Assembly (NCBI GenBank): GCA_024760905.1
Contig: CM045750.1
Coordinates: 20,664,419 to 20,728,418, forward strand
DNA length: 64,000 nt
Origin: Plotosus lineatus
Taxonomy: Eukaryota; Chordata; Actinopteri; Siluriformes; Plotosidae
Direction of reading: 5' to 3'
In this document: positions 54,152-64,000 of the stretch, piece after piece
Layout: each line of letters starts with the position of its first letter
How positions within the stretch are numbered: position 1 is the stretch's first letter
Translations under genes and position numbers: made by a program
The notes under the pieces: model-generated
Seen by the model: only the letters and a program-made list of their open reading frames with translations
Told to the model about the DNA's origin: nothing
Databases searched by the model: none

Positions 54152-54571
54152 CTTTTCAATGAATGTTCTTCTCTTTGTTTTTCTTTTTTATGGTGCTGGT
54201 TTACAAATCTTGTTCTAATTAGATGTGTTTTTTTCAGAGATTTGATCTTTCAAAAAAAATTGACCCAGTATAAGGGATAGATAAGGGATAGTGAGGCAGG
54301 GAGTGTTGCTCTTTCATTTGTTTGTATTTACAATTTAATCAGAACATCCTTGGGCATTCATGTCGCCATCATAAAAAGTTCGGATTGATCTGTTAATAAC
54401 GGTGGACAAGAAGTTGGTAACAAACAGACAGACAAATGAACAAACAAATAAAGCCACGCCAGTGAGATGACAGCCACTATGGCAGATGTAATCATAATTT
54501 CATAGAAGCCTTATATTCCAGTACGCACTGCCATGTAATTAATTTACTTACTATTTCAATGGGGTGGGGGG
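53703..54571. other. Gene-free region with (CA)n tracts
   Basis: (CA)n at 53922-53975 and 54107-54149. The rest is AT-rich without recognised features. Confidence 0.5.
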
Positions 54572-54876
54572 GGCGGGGGTGCTGGCGCCCATCTCAGCCG
54601 ACTCTGGACAGCTCTCCAGGTCATCGCAGGGCAGAAACACCCTGACGGCTTTGCAGCTACTCTTGACGAAACACAGCAATGGTTCTTTTGCATGAACCTC
54701 CCATCACAGATTGTGAGAGACATGGCAGGCCTTTGTTAACCCAGTTAGCTGCACTGGGATGGGTGGGATGGGTGGGATGGGGGGGGGGGCACATCAGTGA
54801 CAACCCGTTGAGAGTGGGGCTTGAACCCCCAACCTTGGGATGAGTAATCCAGCACCTTTACCACCAGGCCACCAGT
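54572..54876 (-). repeat. SINE-A with L2-like tail, tail end missing
   Basis: Starts inside the tail (GCTGGCGCCCATCTCAGCCG), full body, GGGAT repeats and a G run at 54779-54789 at the poly-C site, then head. Confidence 0.92.
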
Positions 54877-55966
54877 AATCCTTACTTATTCTATTTTATT
54901 CTAATACAGATATCGCAGAATGAAGACGTTCTCTGACTGCGGCTCTGGATTTCATTCATTTGAAAAGAACAACATAGCAAAGACTGGCTCAGACATCAGA
55001 GTAAAATCTGGCACTTTTTTTTTCCCCAAAAGGCTTTGTCAGTGCAAGATTGAGTGAGAGCATATGGCTCGTGACAGGAGCAGACAGCCTATTCCTCATC
55101 ACATAATGCTGCGGAGTGCACTATGGGCCTCATAGACCGTTAACATAGAGCTCTCTTGCCTGAAAGTGAAAAAAAACAAAAAAGCGAGAATGCCAAAGAG
55201 CTACACTTTCACGTCTTTAATCAAACTAGAGCAGTAGGCTGGCTGCTTTTCAAATCTGCAGCATTAAGGTAAAGGGTGAGGGCGGGACAGGCGGTTAAGT
55301 TGCACCTTCTCGAGAATATATCGATGTTAGGGGCCTCACTTAAGAGCAGCACAGCAGAGGTCAAACAGAGTTGCTTTCCACTCTTGGCAACCAGAACGAT
55401 GCTGCAAATCAGCTTAGCTGGAGGGAACATGATTGGATAAATTCGGTTTCTGTGCGAAGCAAAGCATTGCATTAATGATTTCTGTTAATACCAGCTGGCT
55501 AACCTTGGAACCAACCAAGGATGTGGCGTTATTTCACACATTTATGCCAGCAGCAAACACTGTTGTTTTGGTGTTGTGGGAGAAACATGAACAGCGTAAC
55601 AATAATCCTCACGATTAGAAACTGATACTATAAGAAGTCGGTGTATGGGTGGGAAGAAAAGTTTCAATCCTCCATGACTAGTGAGATCACAGACATATCG
55701 GTAATGCAAATATAACGTGAATGACAACATTCACACGGGAACTTGTGTGGATATATATATTTTTTATTATTATTATTATTCCCAATATACATATCAAAGT
55801 TGTCATCAGAATCCAATGCAAAGCAAAAAGGACGCATAATCAGGGAAGTAACTATGTTTATACGCAGTGGAATCATGGGAAAAATAGCTATTCACTTGAT
55901 CTCTGTGATCTACTACTGTTTGCTACTATTCCTTTTTATTTATATTATTCCTAATTGTTTATAGTG
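54877..55966. other. Single-copy region, candidate conserved noncoding DNA
   Basis: 55190-55570 is balanced and compact (TTTCACGTCTTTAATCAAAC, GGCTGCTTTTCAAATCTGC, AGCATTGCATTAATGATTTC). No splice-flanked frame. Confidence 0.42.
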
Positions 55967-56466
55967 CACTGGTACCTCAAGTTACGAAATTAATCCATTC
56001 CGAGGGCGAGTTCGTAAGCCAAAATGTTCGTTGGATAAAACAAAAATTCCCATCGGAATGTCACGTGGGCAGGCATGAGGTGGTGCGTAACGAAGGAGGA
56101 GGAGAATTTTGTGCATGTGCACGTTACAAATACCAGTGAAGAAAGGCTGTGGCGAGCCCCCACAAGGCCAGCGCTTCTCAATAATGGGGCACACCCCTCT
56201 TGGGGGCGGGCACAGTGTAATGCCGGCGGGGTGTGTATCACCCTGGGGAACATGCTATTTTGTCATACGCTACTTGAATTAAGTGTAATTGCGCATCCAT
56301 TACAGTAGGTGGCAGTGGCATCCTATTAGCCCGGAAAAGCCATTTCTCCAGTAGAGCTCGTAAATCAAAATTTTGCTCGTTGGATGGGGCAGATTTTTGG
56401 TGGGATCGAAACTCGTATCATGGAAAATTTGGAATAAAAGACGAAGAGTAAGTCAAGGTACCACTG
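55967..56466 (+). mobile_element. P2 Tigger-like element with nested hAT
   Basis: Left end CACTGGTACCTCAAGTTACG, right end AAGTCAAGGTACCACTG followed by TA. Sequence such as TGGGGCAGATTTTTGGTGGG and AACTCGTATCATGGAAAATT is the reverse complement of 3234-4216. Confidence 0.9.
56169..56330 (+). mobile_element. hAT fragment at the same P2 site as in the 3.4-kb copy
   Basis: CAGCGCTTCTCAATAATGGG follows CACAAGGC, the reverse complement of the GCCTTGTG duplication flanking the 3426-3742 hAT. The far end is deleted. Confidence 0.85.
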
Positions 56467-56614
56467 TATATATCAATAATATTATTTGTCGTCTTGCTCT
56501 TCCGCCTTTCTGTCAACCTCAGTTGTTTTAAATGTGCCAAATAAATAAACTTGAATTTGTTTGATTGTCACCACCAATCTGACTTTTTGAGTAAACTTAA
56601 ATTCTGTCCACCTA

Positions 56615-56766
56615 AGAGTAAGAAGGTCAGAAATTCAAGTCTCGTGCTCTGGTGTTGGTGTAAAGAGTTTGTTTTCTCCCCGTACTTGTTTGGGTTTCCT
56701 CTGGGTAATCAAGTTTCCTCCCACGCTCCAAAGACATGCACATTAGGCTGATGATCATCCCTCAGG

Positions 56767-56815
<49 letters not shown>

Positions 56816-56955
56816 TGTGTGAGTGGGTGGGTGTGTTGGCCCTGCAATGGACTGGTAATCTGTTCAGGGTGTGCTCTGCCTTTACCCAATGTTAACTGAG
56901 ATAGGCAAGGGCCATTTGCATCCGCAGTAGAATTAAGCAGTTTGGTAAATCAGTG
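56615..56955 (+). repeat. SINE-B with (GT)n
   Basis: AAGAAGGTCAGAAATTCAAG, TTGGGTTTCCTCTGGGTAAT, (GT)n at 56767-56808, TGGCCCTGCAATGGACTGG and a diverged tail. Confidence 0.88.
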
Positions 56956-56986
56956 AGATGCGAGCATAAGTGAAATTTCCAGAAAG

Positions 56987-57003
56987 TCATCATCATCATC
57001 ATC
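56987..57003. repeat. (ATC)n LINE tail
   Basis: Short (ATC)n at the 3' terminus of the minus-strand LINE, the same tail type as at 7266. Confidence 0.85.
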
Positions 57004-57445
57004 TTCCGCTTAGTCCAAGGTCGGGTCGCGGGGGCAGCAACCTAAGCAAAGAGGTCCCAGACGTCCCTCTCCCGAGCCACTTCCTCCAACTCTCCTGGGG
57101 GGACACCGAGGCGGTCCCAGACAAGCCGAGAGACATAGTCCCTCCAGGGACTCTTCCCGGTTGGACATGCCCGAAACACCACACCAGGGAGGCGTCCGGG
57201 GGGCATTCTGACCAGATGCCCGAGACACCTCAACTGGCCCCTCTCAATGCGGAGGAGCAGCGGATCTACTCCGAGCTCTCCCCGGATGGTGGAGCTTCTC
57301 ACCTTATCTCTAAGGGAGAACCCCGCCACCCGGCGAAGGAAGCTCATTTCAGCCGCTTGTATCCGTGATCTTGTTCTTTCGGTCATTACCCAAAGCTCGT
57401 GACCGTAGGTGAAGGTTGGAACGTAGATCGACTGGTAAATTTCTA
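57004..57445 (-). pseudogene. LINE 3' end, RT C-terminal region
   Basis: One minus-strand frame encodes IYVPTFTYGHELWVMTERTR, SRIQAAEMSFLRRVAGFSLR, DKVRSSTIRGELGVDPLLLR, RGQLRCLGHLVRMPPGRLP, then SPWRDYVSRLVWDRLGVPPG and EELEEVAREREV-like EVAR-ERDVWDLFA. This is the post-RT region of a very common fish LINE. A stretch that should read GR-x-RGRP-x-x-R-W is deleted before WRDY. The 5' truncation lies near 57445; the frame continues fortuitously to 57680. Confidence 0.87.
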
Positions 57446-57805
57446 GAAAGTTTTGTGGATAAATTGAACAAACTTTTTTAAAGACATTTAATAAATATCC
57501 ATTCAATCCATTCCAATTTTCAAATGTTCTGTCTGTTTTCTTTTTTATTTTACCCCATGTGGATATAAGCCTGTCTTTGTCTTGTCTATGACTCATGCAA
57601 ATTGATTTCTGTAGAAACGGAGCAGATTCCTCATGCAGTAGGTTCTGAGCAGAGTTATATAAGAGACCGTTGTAGCACATATTTTACGTAGTGTGAAATA
57701 CATAACTATTTATTTACTCTGAGAATCTCTGATCCCAGGGTGGACATCAACTACTGCATTTATTTGAACATTTAAATTTTAAATTCCCAGCATACATTAC
57801 CAAAT
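57446..57805. other. No feature seen
   Basis: AT-rich. The open frame here is a read-through from the LINE. Confidence 0.45.
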
Positions 57806-58186
57806 GGGTGGTACCCATGGCCTGGTGGTGAGGTGTTGGATTACTGATACCAAGGTCAGGGTCCACGCCCTGTTTTCAACAGCAGGTCACTGGTGTGTCC
57901 ACACCCATCCACCCCCACCCCCACCCTCTTCCCCAGTGCAGCTAACTGGGTTACCAAAGGCCGGCCATGTCTCTCACTGTCTCTGGTGTGAGGTTCATGT
58001 AAAAGAACTATTGCTGACCTTCGACAAGAGTAGCTACATAGCTGTCAGCATGTTTCTGCCCTGCGATGGCCTGGCGAGCCGTCCAGGGTGTACTCTGCCA
58101 TCGCCCGGAGTCGGCTGGGATGGGTAGCAGCCTCCCCGCAATCTTAATTAGGATTAAGCGGTTATAGAAAATGAACTGAATGAATG
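57806..58186 (+). repeat. SINE-A with L2-like tail
   Basis: Diverged head (ATGGCCTGGTGGTGAGGTG), CA/C-rich run at the poly-C site, near-consensus body and tail. Confidence 0.93.
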
Positions 58187-58704
58187 TTACATCATTTTTG
58201 GTGTTAAGCAGGGTGACGCCTACATATAATCTGAAGGGGTTTTTTGGGTTTTTTTGGGTTTTGGTGGGGTTTAAGTCTTTGCGATGCTGGAAAATAAAGT
58301 ATAAATAAGAGGGAGGGCAACTGTGAAGCCCCCCTACAGAGTCAACTGTCAGGTCTGCTTTGCAGAAAATGAGACCAATCAGGAGGGTCTCTCTCACTCT
58401 ACTACTCTCTCGCTACGTTACTCAGTCACTCGCTCTCATTCTCCAATGATGTGAGATAAACTCTGGGATCTTTGCTCGCTCTCTCTCTCTCTCTCTCTCT
58501 TGCTCTCTCTCTGTCATGTGTGCTCTTGCTCTAAAAATAATTATTCAAGGATATTTTATTTAATCTGCAGGCATCAGTGAACTACTCTCAATATTCAGCA
58601 GGCTCTTAGAACTTCCCTGAAATGTGCGATATCTGTATTATTGATGCCACGTCTCTTTTTATCCTTCCATGATATAACTGTGATAAAACAATACACACAC
58701 ACTC
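58187..58704. other. (CT)n and low-complexity DNA
   Basis: (CT)n at 58480-58511 and GTTTTTTTGGG repeats at 58236-58265. Nothing else. Confidence 0.6.
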
Positions 58705-59590
58705 ACTCACTCACTCGCACTCGTTTGCCAAACATCTTTGTTACAGGAGCATATTTCTGCCGACACCGGATAAAAGCTGGGTAGGCCCTGAACGGCTCAC
58801 CAGACCATTACAGGGTCAACATACACAGCCGTTCACGAACCCATCCACACCTAGGAACAACTTGAAACAGTCAGTTAGCACAGTGCTTCGCGATTATTTT
58901 CTGTGGCGCCCCCCCCAGGAAGAAAAAAACATTTCACACCCTCAACGCTCCACGAGCGACTATAAATAGTATTATGTATTTGTCTGTAAAATTATGAGTA
59001 CATCTCTGCATAACATTGTAACTTTATTAACATTCAAAGTAAAAAAAGAAAGAAATGTAGTTCAACTTACAATAAAGAAAAACTTCATTAACATTGTTTT
59101 TTCATCTGTAACAGAAAAGATTTAAAGTTCACCAATGTGCCTGAAATTAAAAAATACCTCCTTATTTAAACTCATTTAAATTATTTTATGTCTTAATATC
59201 TCCGTCTCTCTTCACCTTTCTCTTCGTCCCTATTTGAAAATTTTCCGTGATGTTTCTTGAGGGGTCGTTTACTGCACTTCATACCGTTTACTTGTGCAAG
59301 AAACCGCTACACCATAGCACGACGATGAGAGCACCACTGCCAACTAGTGGAGCGGAGGTGCAGTTACACTTAATTCTCATACACAATTCCTGAAAAAGCA
59401 TGTTCCCCAGGGTCATACACGCTCCCACGGAATCACACCCCACCCCCCCACCCCCACCCCGGCATCATACCCCGACTATTTGAGGAGCACTGAGTTATCA
59501 TGTTTTGCATGTTTTGCAAGCATGGGGGTTCCATGCAAACTCCACACAGGAGCACTCAAATCCAGGACTTGAACTCAAGACCTTCTTGCT
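58705..59590 (-). repeat. SINE-B split by hAT
   Basis: Left part 58705-58880 (tail and body, GAACGGCTCACCAGACCATT, AACAGTCAGTTAGC), right part 59501-59590 (TCCATGCAAACTCCACACAG, TGAACTCAAGACCTTCTTGC). Confidence 0.85.
58881..59492 (-). mobile_element. hAT non-autonomous element, 612 bp, 8-bp target duplication
   Basis: CAGTGCTTCGCGATTATTTT against CCCGACTATTTGAGGAGCACTG-type end (last 17: CTATTTGAGGAGCACTG). AGTTAGCA / AGTTATCA flank it. Interior shares TTACACTTAATTCTCATAC and AAAGCATGTTCCCCAGGG with other hAT copies. Confidence 0.92.
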
Positions 59591-60780
59591 TTTATTTATT
59601 ATTTTTGTAAGACATTTATGTCATCGTGCGACAGTCTGGCAAGCTGTTCAGGTTGTACCCCTTCTTTAGCCTTTGTTGCTTGATGTTGCCTGTTGTTTTC
59701 TCGCCACCCCACGACCCTTTTGAGGATGCGTTTTGCATGCTCGTGAATTAAAAAGCAATGCAATCGCGGTATCATGCGGTTGTCAAAGTGTTTCATTGCT
59801 GCCAAATTAACCAGAGACACAATTGTCCCCGAGATTGTAATGACCAGGTGTAAAGAGAATCTATAAATGCTTTTAGCAGAATACTGCACAAGCCTTAATG
59901 GTGCCCTTGCCTCTTGATTCCATATAAAATCAAATGTCTCCGACAGCCAATCACAACAGAGCTCAACTGACTCATTTCTGTCCCACTCAATTCACACCAA
60001 CATGGTCGGCAGCACCTGTGGGGAATGTTTAGTGACTATTTGCTTCCCATAAAGTGTCCCAAATGTCAGTCGGCATGCTACATGTTCCTCGCCGGCTGCA
60101 CCGTCACCTCTTGACCACTTCAGCATGCCGTGGCTGTTTACAAAGCATAACTCTGAGTCAGGTAGGACACAACCCTGCTTATGACCGCCGTGTTATTTAT
60201 AAAATTAGATCACCCTGTGGGAAGGTGACTTGCCCCTCGCATACACTGCAGAACCATACTGCAGCTGCTGCAGAAATTCAATTAGTGGGACCTCCTCAGG
60301 AAAAAGGTGGCCACGACAGTGCAGCGTGCGGAGCTCGGAAATGCAAAGCAGCTAATTCATGGAAATGCTGCTGCTTCTTCTTTTTTTTTTTTTTTATCTC
60401 TTCTGAAGGTCACACATTGGGGAGAAACAAACAGGACTCTGTTGGTATGGAATGCTGGTCTCCATCAAATACACACCAACCACCCATCCTCCAACCCCCC
60501 CCCCCCCCCCCCCTTCCTCCTGACTGGCATTTAAAATGAGAACCAGCAGAATGAGTCTCAGTGGAGGTGCTGAGCTGTGCCAGGCTTCGGCGCATTCATG
60601 CGTTGCCGTTGTCGTCACCCCACCCCACCCCACCCCCATCCCCATTCCCTACCACCACAACCACCACCACAACCACCACCGCCACATGCTCGCCTGCTCA
60701 TCTAAAAATGATGAAACATGTGTTCGCTCATCAATTATTGTTAAAGCCAGCTGCAATTTTAACCACTTTTGACCCGGTCT
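59591..60780. other. Single-copy region, candidate conserved noncoding DNA
   Basis: 59640-59900 (GCATGCTCGTGAATTAAAAA, GGTTGTCAAAGTGTTTCATT, GCCAAATTAACCAGAGAC) and 60080-60370 (GTTTACAAAGCATAACTCTG, CTGCAGAAATTCAATTAG, GCAAAGCAGCTAATTCATGG) look like regulatory conserved elements. C17 at 60496-60513 and CAC/ACC repeats at 60617-60683. Confidence 0.42.
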
Positions 60781-61471
60781 CACATGTCCCGTTGCTTTTA
60801 GATTCGCGGTAAACATGGCGTTCATCTGACAGTGCTGTGTTTAGAGTGCATGGAGCCTCACGTCCGAAGGGAGAGCGTTTTACCCACATGCACTCACAAA
60901 CGCACTTCTTCTCTAATAGAACTCTGAGCCTGTTGGAGTGCTTGTCACGTTTGTGAAGCCAACTAGTGAAATGTATTTGAAGGTTTTGACTCCTGCACCT
61001 ATGTTGGGCCGCAGGGAGACCATCCAGTGCTGCGAATGATTGTGTTTTAATACGGCAATTCTATTACATCAAGTATGCTTGACTGAAATTAAATTAATCA
61101 ACAATTTAATTATGGGGTGGGGAAAAAAAACTACCAGGATGGAATTGATTTCAAATGTTCACACGAACCTGTTTACTTTTTATACTTTATTTCTATTATG
61201 CATATTTGCACGAAGGCTCCGTGTCCTCTGTCCTTGGGCGGGTTTCCTGCGGATGCACTTGGTCTTCTCGCACAGTCTTATCACATGTACATTGAAGTCA
61301 GCTGACTGCTCAGATAGGTGTGAACACCTGTTCATTTGTTAGTTTGACCTGCTGAATATTGGTGTGTTTTTGATTATGGACCCCGCCTGTGATGGAGTGG
61401 GTCGGCCACTGACTGCACACAGCAGTGCACACACCACACACACAAATTAACAATATTCATAACTTAATCTG
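60781..61471. other. Mostly unassigned; possible SINE-B relic
   Basis: 61230-61330 (TTGGGCGGGTTTCCTGCGGA, CTTCTCGCACAGTCTTATCA) is a probable very old SINE-B body. The rest shows nothing. Confidence 0.4.
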
Positions 61472-61812
61472 GGGCAGTGGTGGCCTGGTAGTACAGGTGC
61501 TGGATCACTGATCCTAAGATTGGGGGTTCAAGCCCCACTCTCAACAGATTGTCACTGCCCCCCCCCCAGTGCCGCTAAGTGGGTTATCAAAGGCCGGCCA
61601 TGTCTCTCACTGTCTATGGTGTGAGGTTCATGTAAAAGAACCATTGCTGACTTTCGACAAGAGTAGGCTGCATAGCCGTCAGCGTGTTTCTGCCCTGCGA
61701 TGGTCTGGCGAGCCATCCAGGGTGTACTCTGCCATCGTCCGGAGTCGGCCGGCTGGGATGGACGCCATCCTCCCCGCAAGCCTAATTAGGATTAAGCGGT
61801 TACAGGAAATCA
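61472..61812 (+). repeat. SINE-A with L2-like tail
   Basis: Complete. C11 at 61557-61567; body GGTTCATGTAAAAGAACCAT; tail ends AAGCGGTTACAGGAAATC. Confidence 0.96.
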
Positions 61813-61871
61813 ACGATGATAACTTGAGTTGCATACAACAACTTTCTATAAAACACTGGCATACGCTAAAC

Positions 61872-62192
61872 CAGGGGTCCCCAATCCCCGGTCCACGGAC
61901 AGGTACCGGTCCATGGTTCATTTGATACCGGTCCGCAAACAAAATCTTTCATGGTGCAAATTATATTTTTTATTAGAGTTTCCGAAACTTATTTTGAAAA
62001 ACGATTGTTTTTGACATTGCCAGAGAAGCACTGAAAGCCCTTCTTCCATTTCCAACCACATAGCTTTGTGAGGCGGAGCTGTCTGCGGTGACAGCCATCA
62101 AAACGAGACTACGGACTAGACTCTAACCGGTCCGCGGAAACCTTTTCAGACATGAAACTGGTCCCTGGTGCAAAAAAGGTTGGAGACCGCTG
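61872..62192. mobile_element. hAT MITE, 321 bp, 8-bp target duplication
   Basis: CAGGGGTCCCCAATCCCCGG against AAAGGTTGGAGACCGCTG. Duplication CGCTAAAC (61864-61871) / CACTAAAC (62193-62200). GGTCC-ACGG and CCGGTCCGCGG subterminal repeats. No coding. Confidence 0.92.
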
Positions 62193-62200
62193 CACTAAAC

Positions 62201-63074
62201 TATCACTGCAATTCCAGTTTTGAACATGAAAGTAATTTATTAGTAACTTATCCAGAAACTGTCAAACCCCCCCCCCACCCCACCCCCAACCCCCACCCCC
62301 AACCCAGAAGCAAGCTATTCATAAATCTATGAAGAGAATAGTTTCTGATGAGAAAATTATGTTTAATGCACCATGGACAGATCTTTTGCTTTCACTGCTG
62401 ACAAGACGGGTTTACCATAATGTTTCATATGTGGCGAGATATTAGCAAACAGCAAAAAAAAAAAAAATCGAAGGTTAAAAGATGTGTCGAGAATAAAGTT
62501 CTGTTCATTATAGCGCCTGTCACATATTGACAATTTCACCACGTATGTCAAATAAGTTTTGGGTATGTTTTGTGTAAGTTAAATTTGGAAGCTGAAGTCG
62601 AATCAACGAGCTGAAGGAAGTAATTTAATAAGCTATTATTTGGAGAATATAGACTTTGATATCGAAACCTGAACTAATTTAGTCATGTTTCATATTCAGG
62701 TTGACGGTTGAAATGAATTCCATTGAGGAAATTAAGGAATGATGGCGTGCTGAAATTGACATTAACATATAAAGTGGCAATTTTATATGCCATTATTAAT
62801 GGGAGTGAATGTGCTGCTGCTGGGAAAGTTTACAATGTTGGTGAACTACGATTTTTTGTTGTTGTTGATGTTGTTGTTATGACAATAATGTCGATACTGC
62901 AATGTCGACTACGGCTCTGATTTGAATCAGCAACAGGCAGCTTTTTATGTCATGTGATTGATCATTGGGGATACATTGCTGCATAAGTTGGATTATCAAT
63001 GGTCATAAATTGATGCTGTCAACATGCTAGGCGTTTATTGGTGTAAGTGATATGAAGGTTCAAAATAAAAGTAT
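62201..63074. other. No firm feature
   Basis: C-rich run 62267-62305, A run 62455-62467, otherwise AT-rich single-copy-looking. Confidence 0.4.
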
Positions 63075-63077
63075 ATA

Positions 63078-63531
63078 CAGTGATCCCTCACTACATCCTG
63101 CTTCAGTTTCCGCCGATTCATCGTGGGTTTTTCAAAAATATTCATTGAAAAATAAAAAAAGGGAAAAAGTTAAGGAAAATGCTGAAAAACAAAGCCAATT
63201 ATGAAAAACAAACAAAAACAAAAAACAACCCAAAACCCCCCAACAAAACTACTTACATTTTTATGTGAGGTGTGTGCGTCTATATGTGTGTTTGTGTTTA
63301 TTGTGTGTTTGTGTTTAAATATTTTATTTACATCTTATGCATTATTTTTGAATGTTTGTTATTATAAGCATTTATAGCATTGAATATGTATTTATTGATA
63401 TTATATACACATGTACATGTATGTATACGTCAGTCAGGGGGGGGGGAGGGGGTTGATCCTACTTCGCGGAGATCTGCGGTAGCGGGAGGGTCTCGGTCCC
63501 CGTTAACCGCGAAAAGTGAGGGATCCCTGTA
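63078..63531 (+). mobile_element. P1 pogo-like MITE, full length
   Basis: CAGTGATCCCTCACTACATC and AAAAGTGAGGGATCCCTG with TA both sides, standard interior. The cleanest full P1 in the window. Confidence 0.95.
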
Positions 63532-63975
63532 TTGTCAAAATAATGTCTCGTTAAATTATTTCTTTCTCCTGGTTAATATGGTTTCTGCTCCCAAACTTTA
63601 CTGCACAGCGTATCGGGATGTGAGATGTCACTTTGCTTTTCATGCAGGAGCGCAAGCTTCTCATCTGTGAGAGGTGCGATGTTAACTTTTGATGTAGTTC
63701 ATGATATAAAAAAAAACCCTGCTGACACAAGTACGTGGATCACAAGATCGACAGGACTCCAAATGCACACTTTTTCATGTTTATATGTGTGGGAAATGAC
63801 ACTCCACGTATGGAACACAAAGAGAGGAAGTGAAACAGCATACGTGTCTGTACATCTCTGGCAAACAATTTCATCTTGCACTTAAATGCTGAAGTCTTCT
63901 CCAGCATGTGCAGTGCTGTGCTTCCTCCACCTTTGTTTCCAGAAACGTGTGTGTGTGTGTGTGTGTGTCCCATTT
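63532..63975. other. No feature seen
   Basis: (GT)n at 63947-63968; no repeat or exon otherwise. Confidence 0.4.
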
Positions 63976-64000
63976 GGGCAGTGGTGGCCCATTTGTATAG
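63976..64000 (+). repeat. SINE-A head, cut by window end
   Basis: GGGCAGTGGTGGCCCATTTG is the SINE-A start; the remainder lies outside the window. Confidence 0.75.

Noticed and set aside
57446..57680. N-terminal 80 residues of the 212-aa minus-strand frame
   Set aside because: Chance read-through upstream of the truncated LINE; composition changes at about 57445.

Overview
This window is eukaryotic, almost certainly ray-finned fish (teleost) DNA. The evidence is dozens of tRNA-derived SINE copies of fish type, RTE-type and other non-LTR retrotransposon (LINE) pieces, pogo/Tigger, Tc1 and hAT DNA transposons, very many (CA)n, (TA)n and (GAT)n arrays, and almost no coding capacity. A catfish-like (otophysan) fish would fit some repeats, but that is a weak guess. 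Family labels SINE-A to SINE-D, P1, P2 and FB1 are mine.

Host genes: I see no complete gene. The best host coding signal is a 63-nt internal exon on the minus strand (49253-49315) with a good acceptor and a perfect GTAAGT donor. A weaker minus-strand candidate terminal exon lies at 35379-35543 (pyrimidine tract and CAG, reading frame with one internal stop, then AATAAA 68 nt past the stop). If both are real, the window is mostly intron and 3' end of a minus-strand gene. Between repeats lie single-copy islands with homeodomain/POU-like words; these are candidate conserved noncoding elements, judged by texture only.

Layout. 0-5.4 kb: old SINEs, a TG/TA tract and a 983-bp P2 (Tigger-like) element carrying a hAT insertion. 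5.4-7.5 kb: SINE-B, a decayed LINE, a 500-bp GAT/GCT array and the 3' end of another LINE. 8.7-12.3 kb: SINE-B split by SINE-A, a second acidic-codon array, a hAT MITE, and a P1 element holding a foldback MITE. 13.0-15.6 kb: SINE-C, SINE-B and a nearly full reverse transcriptase of an RTE-type LINE. 17.4-22.4 kb: hAT and Tc1 relics, SINEs, and a relic of a repeat-encoded protein. 23.6-25.2 kb: a P1 element interrupted by a 1.1-kb inverted-repeat element encoding a YqaJ/SWIM-family-like fragment. 26-38 kb: P1 copies (two forming an inverted duplication), SINEs, candidate terminal exon. 38-50.8 kb: dense SINE nests, hAT pieces, host exon, long-TIR MITE. 51.9-54.9 kb: SINE pieces and an 18-bp minisatellite split by a Tigger element with a transposase N-terminus. 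55-64 kb: P2+hAT composite, LINE 3' end, SINE-B split by a hAT, hAT MITE, P1.

The most interesting signal is modular. One SINE head and body (SINE-A) is joined to two unrelated LINE-like 3' tails: one matches the 3' end of the RTE-type LINE at 13.85 kb, the other is the tail also used by SINE-B. Nested insertions with readable target duplications allow a relative chronology of the families.
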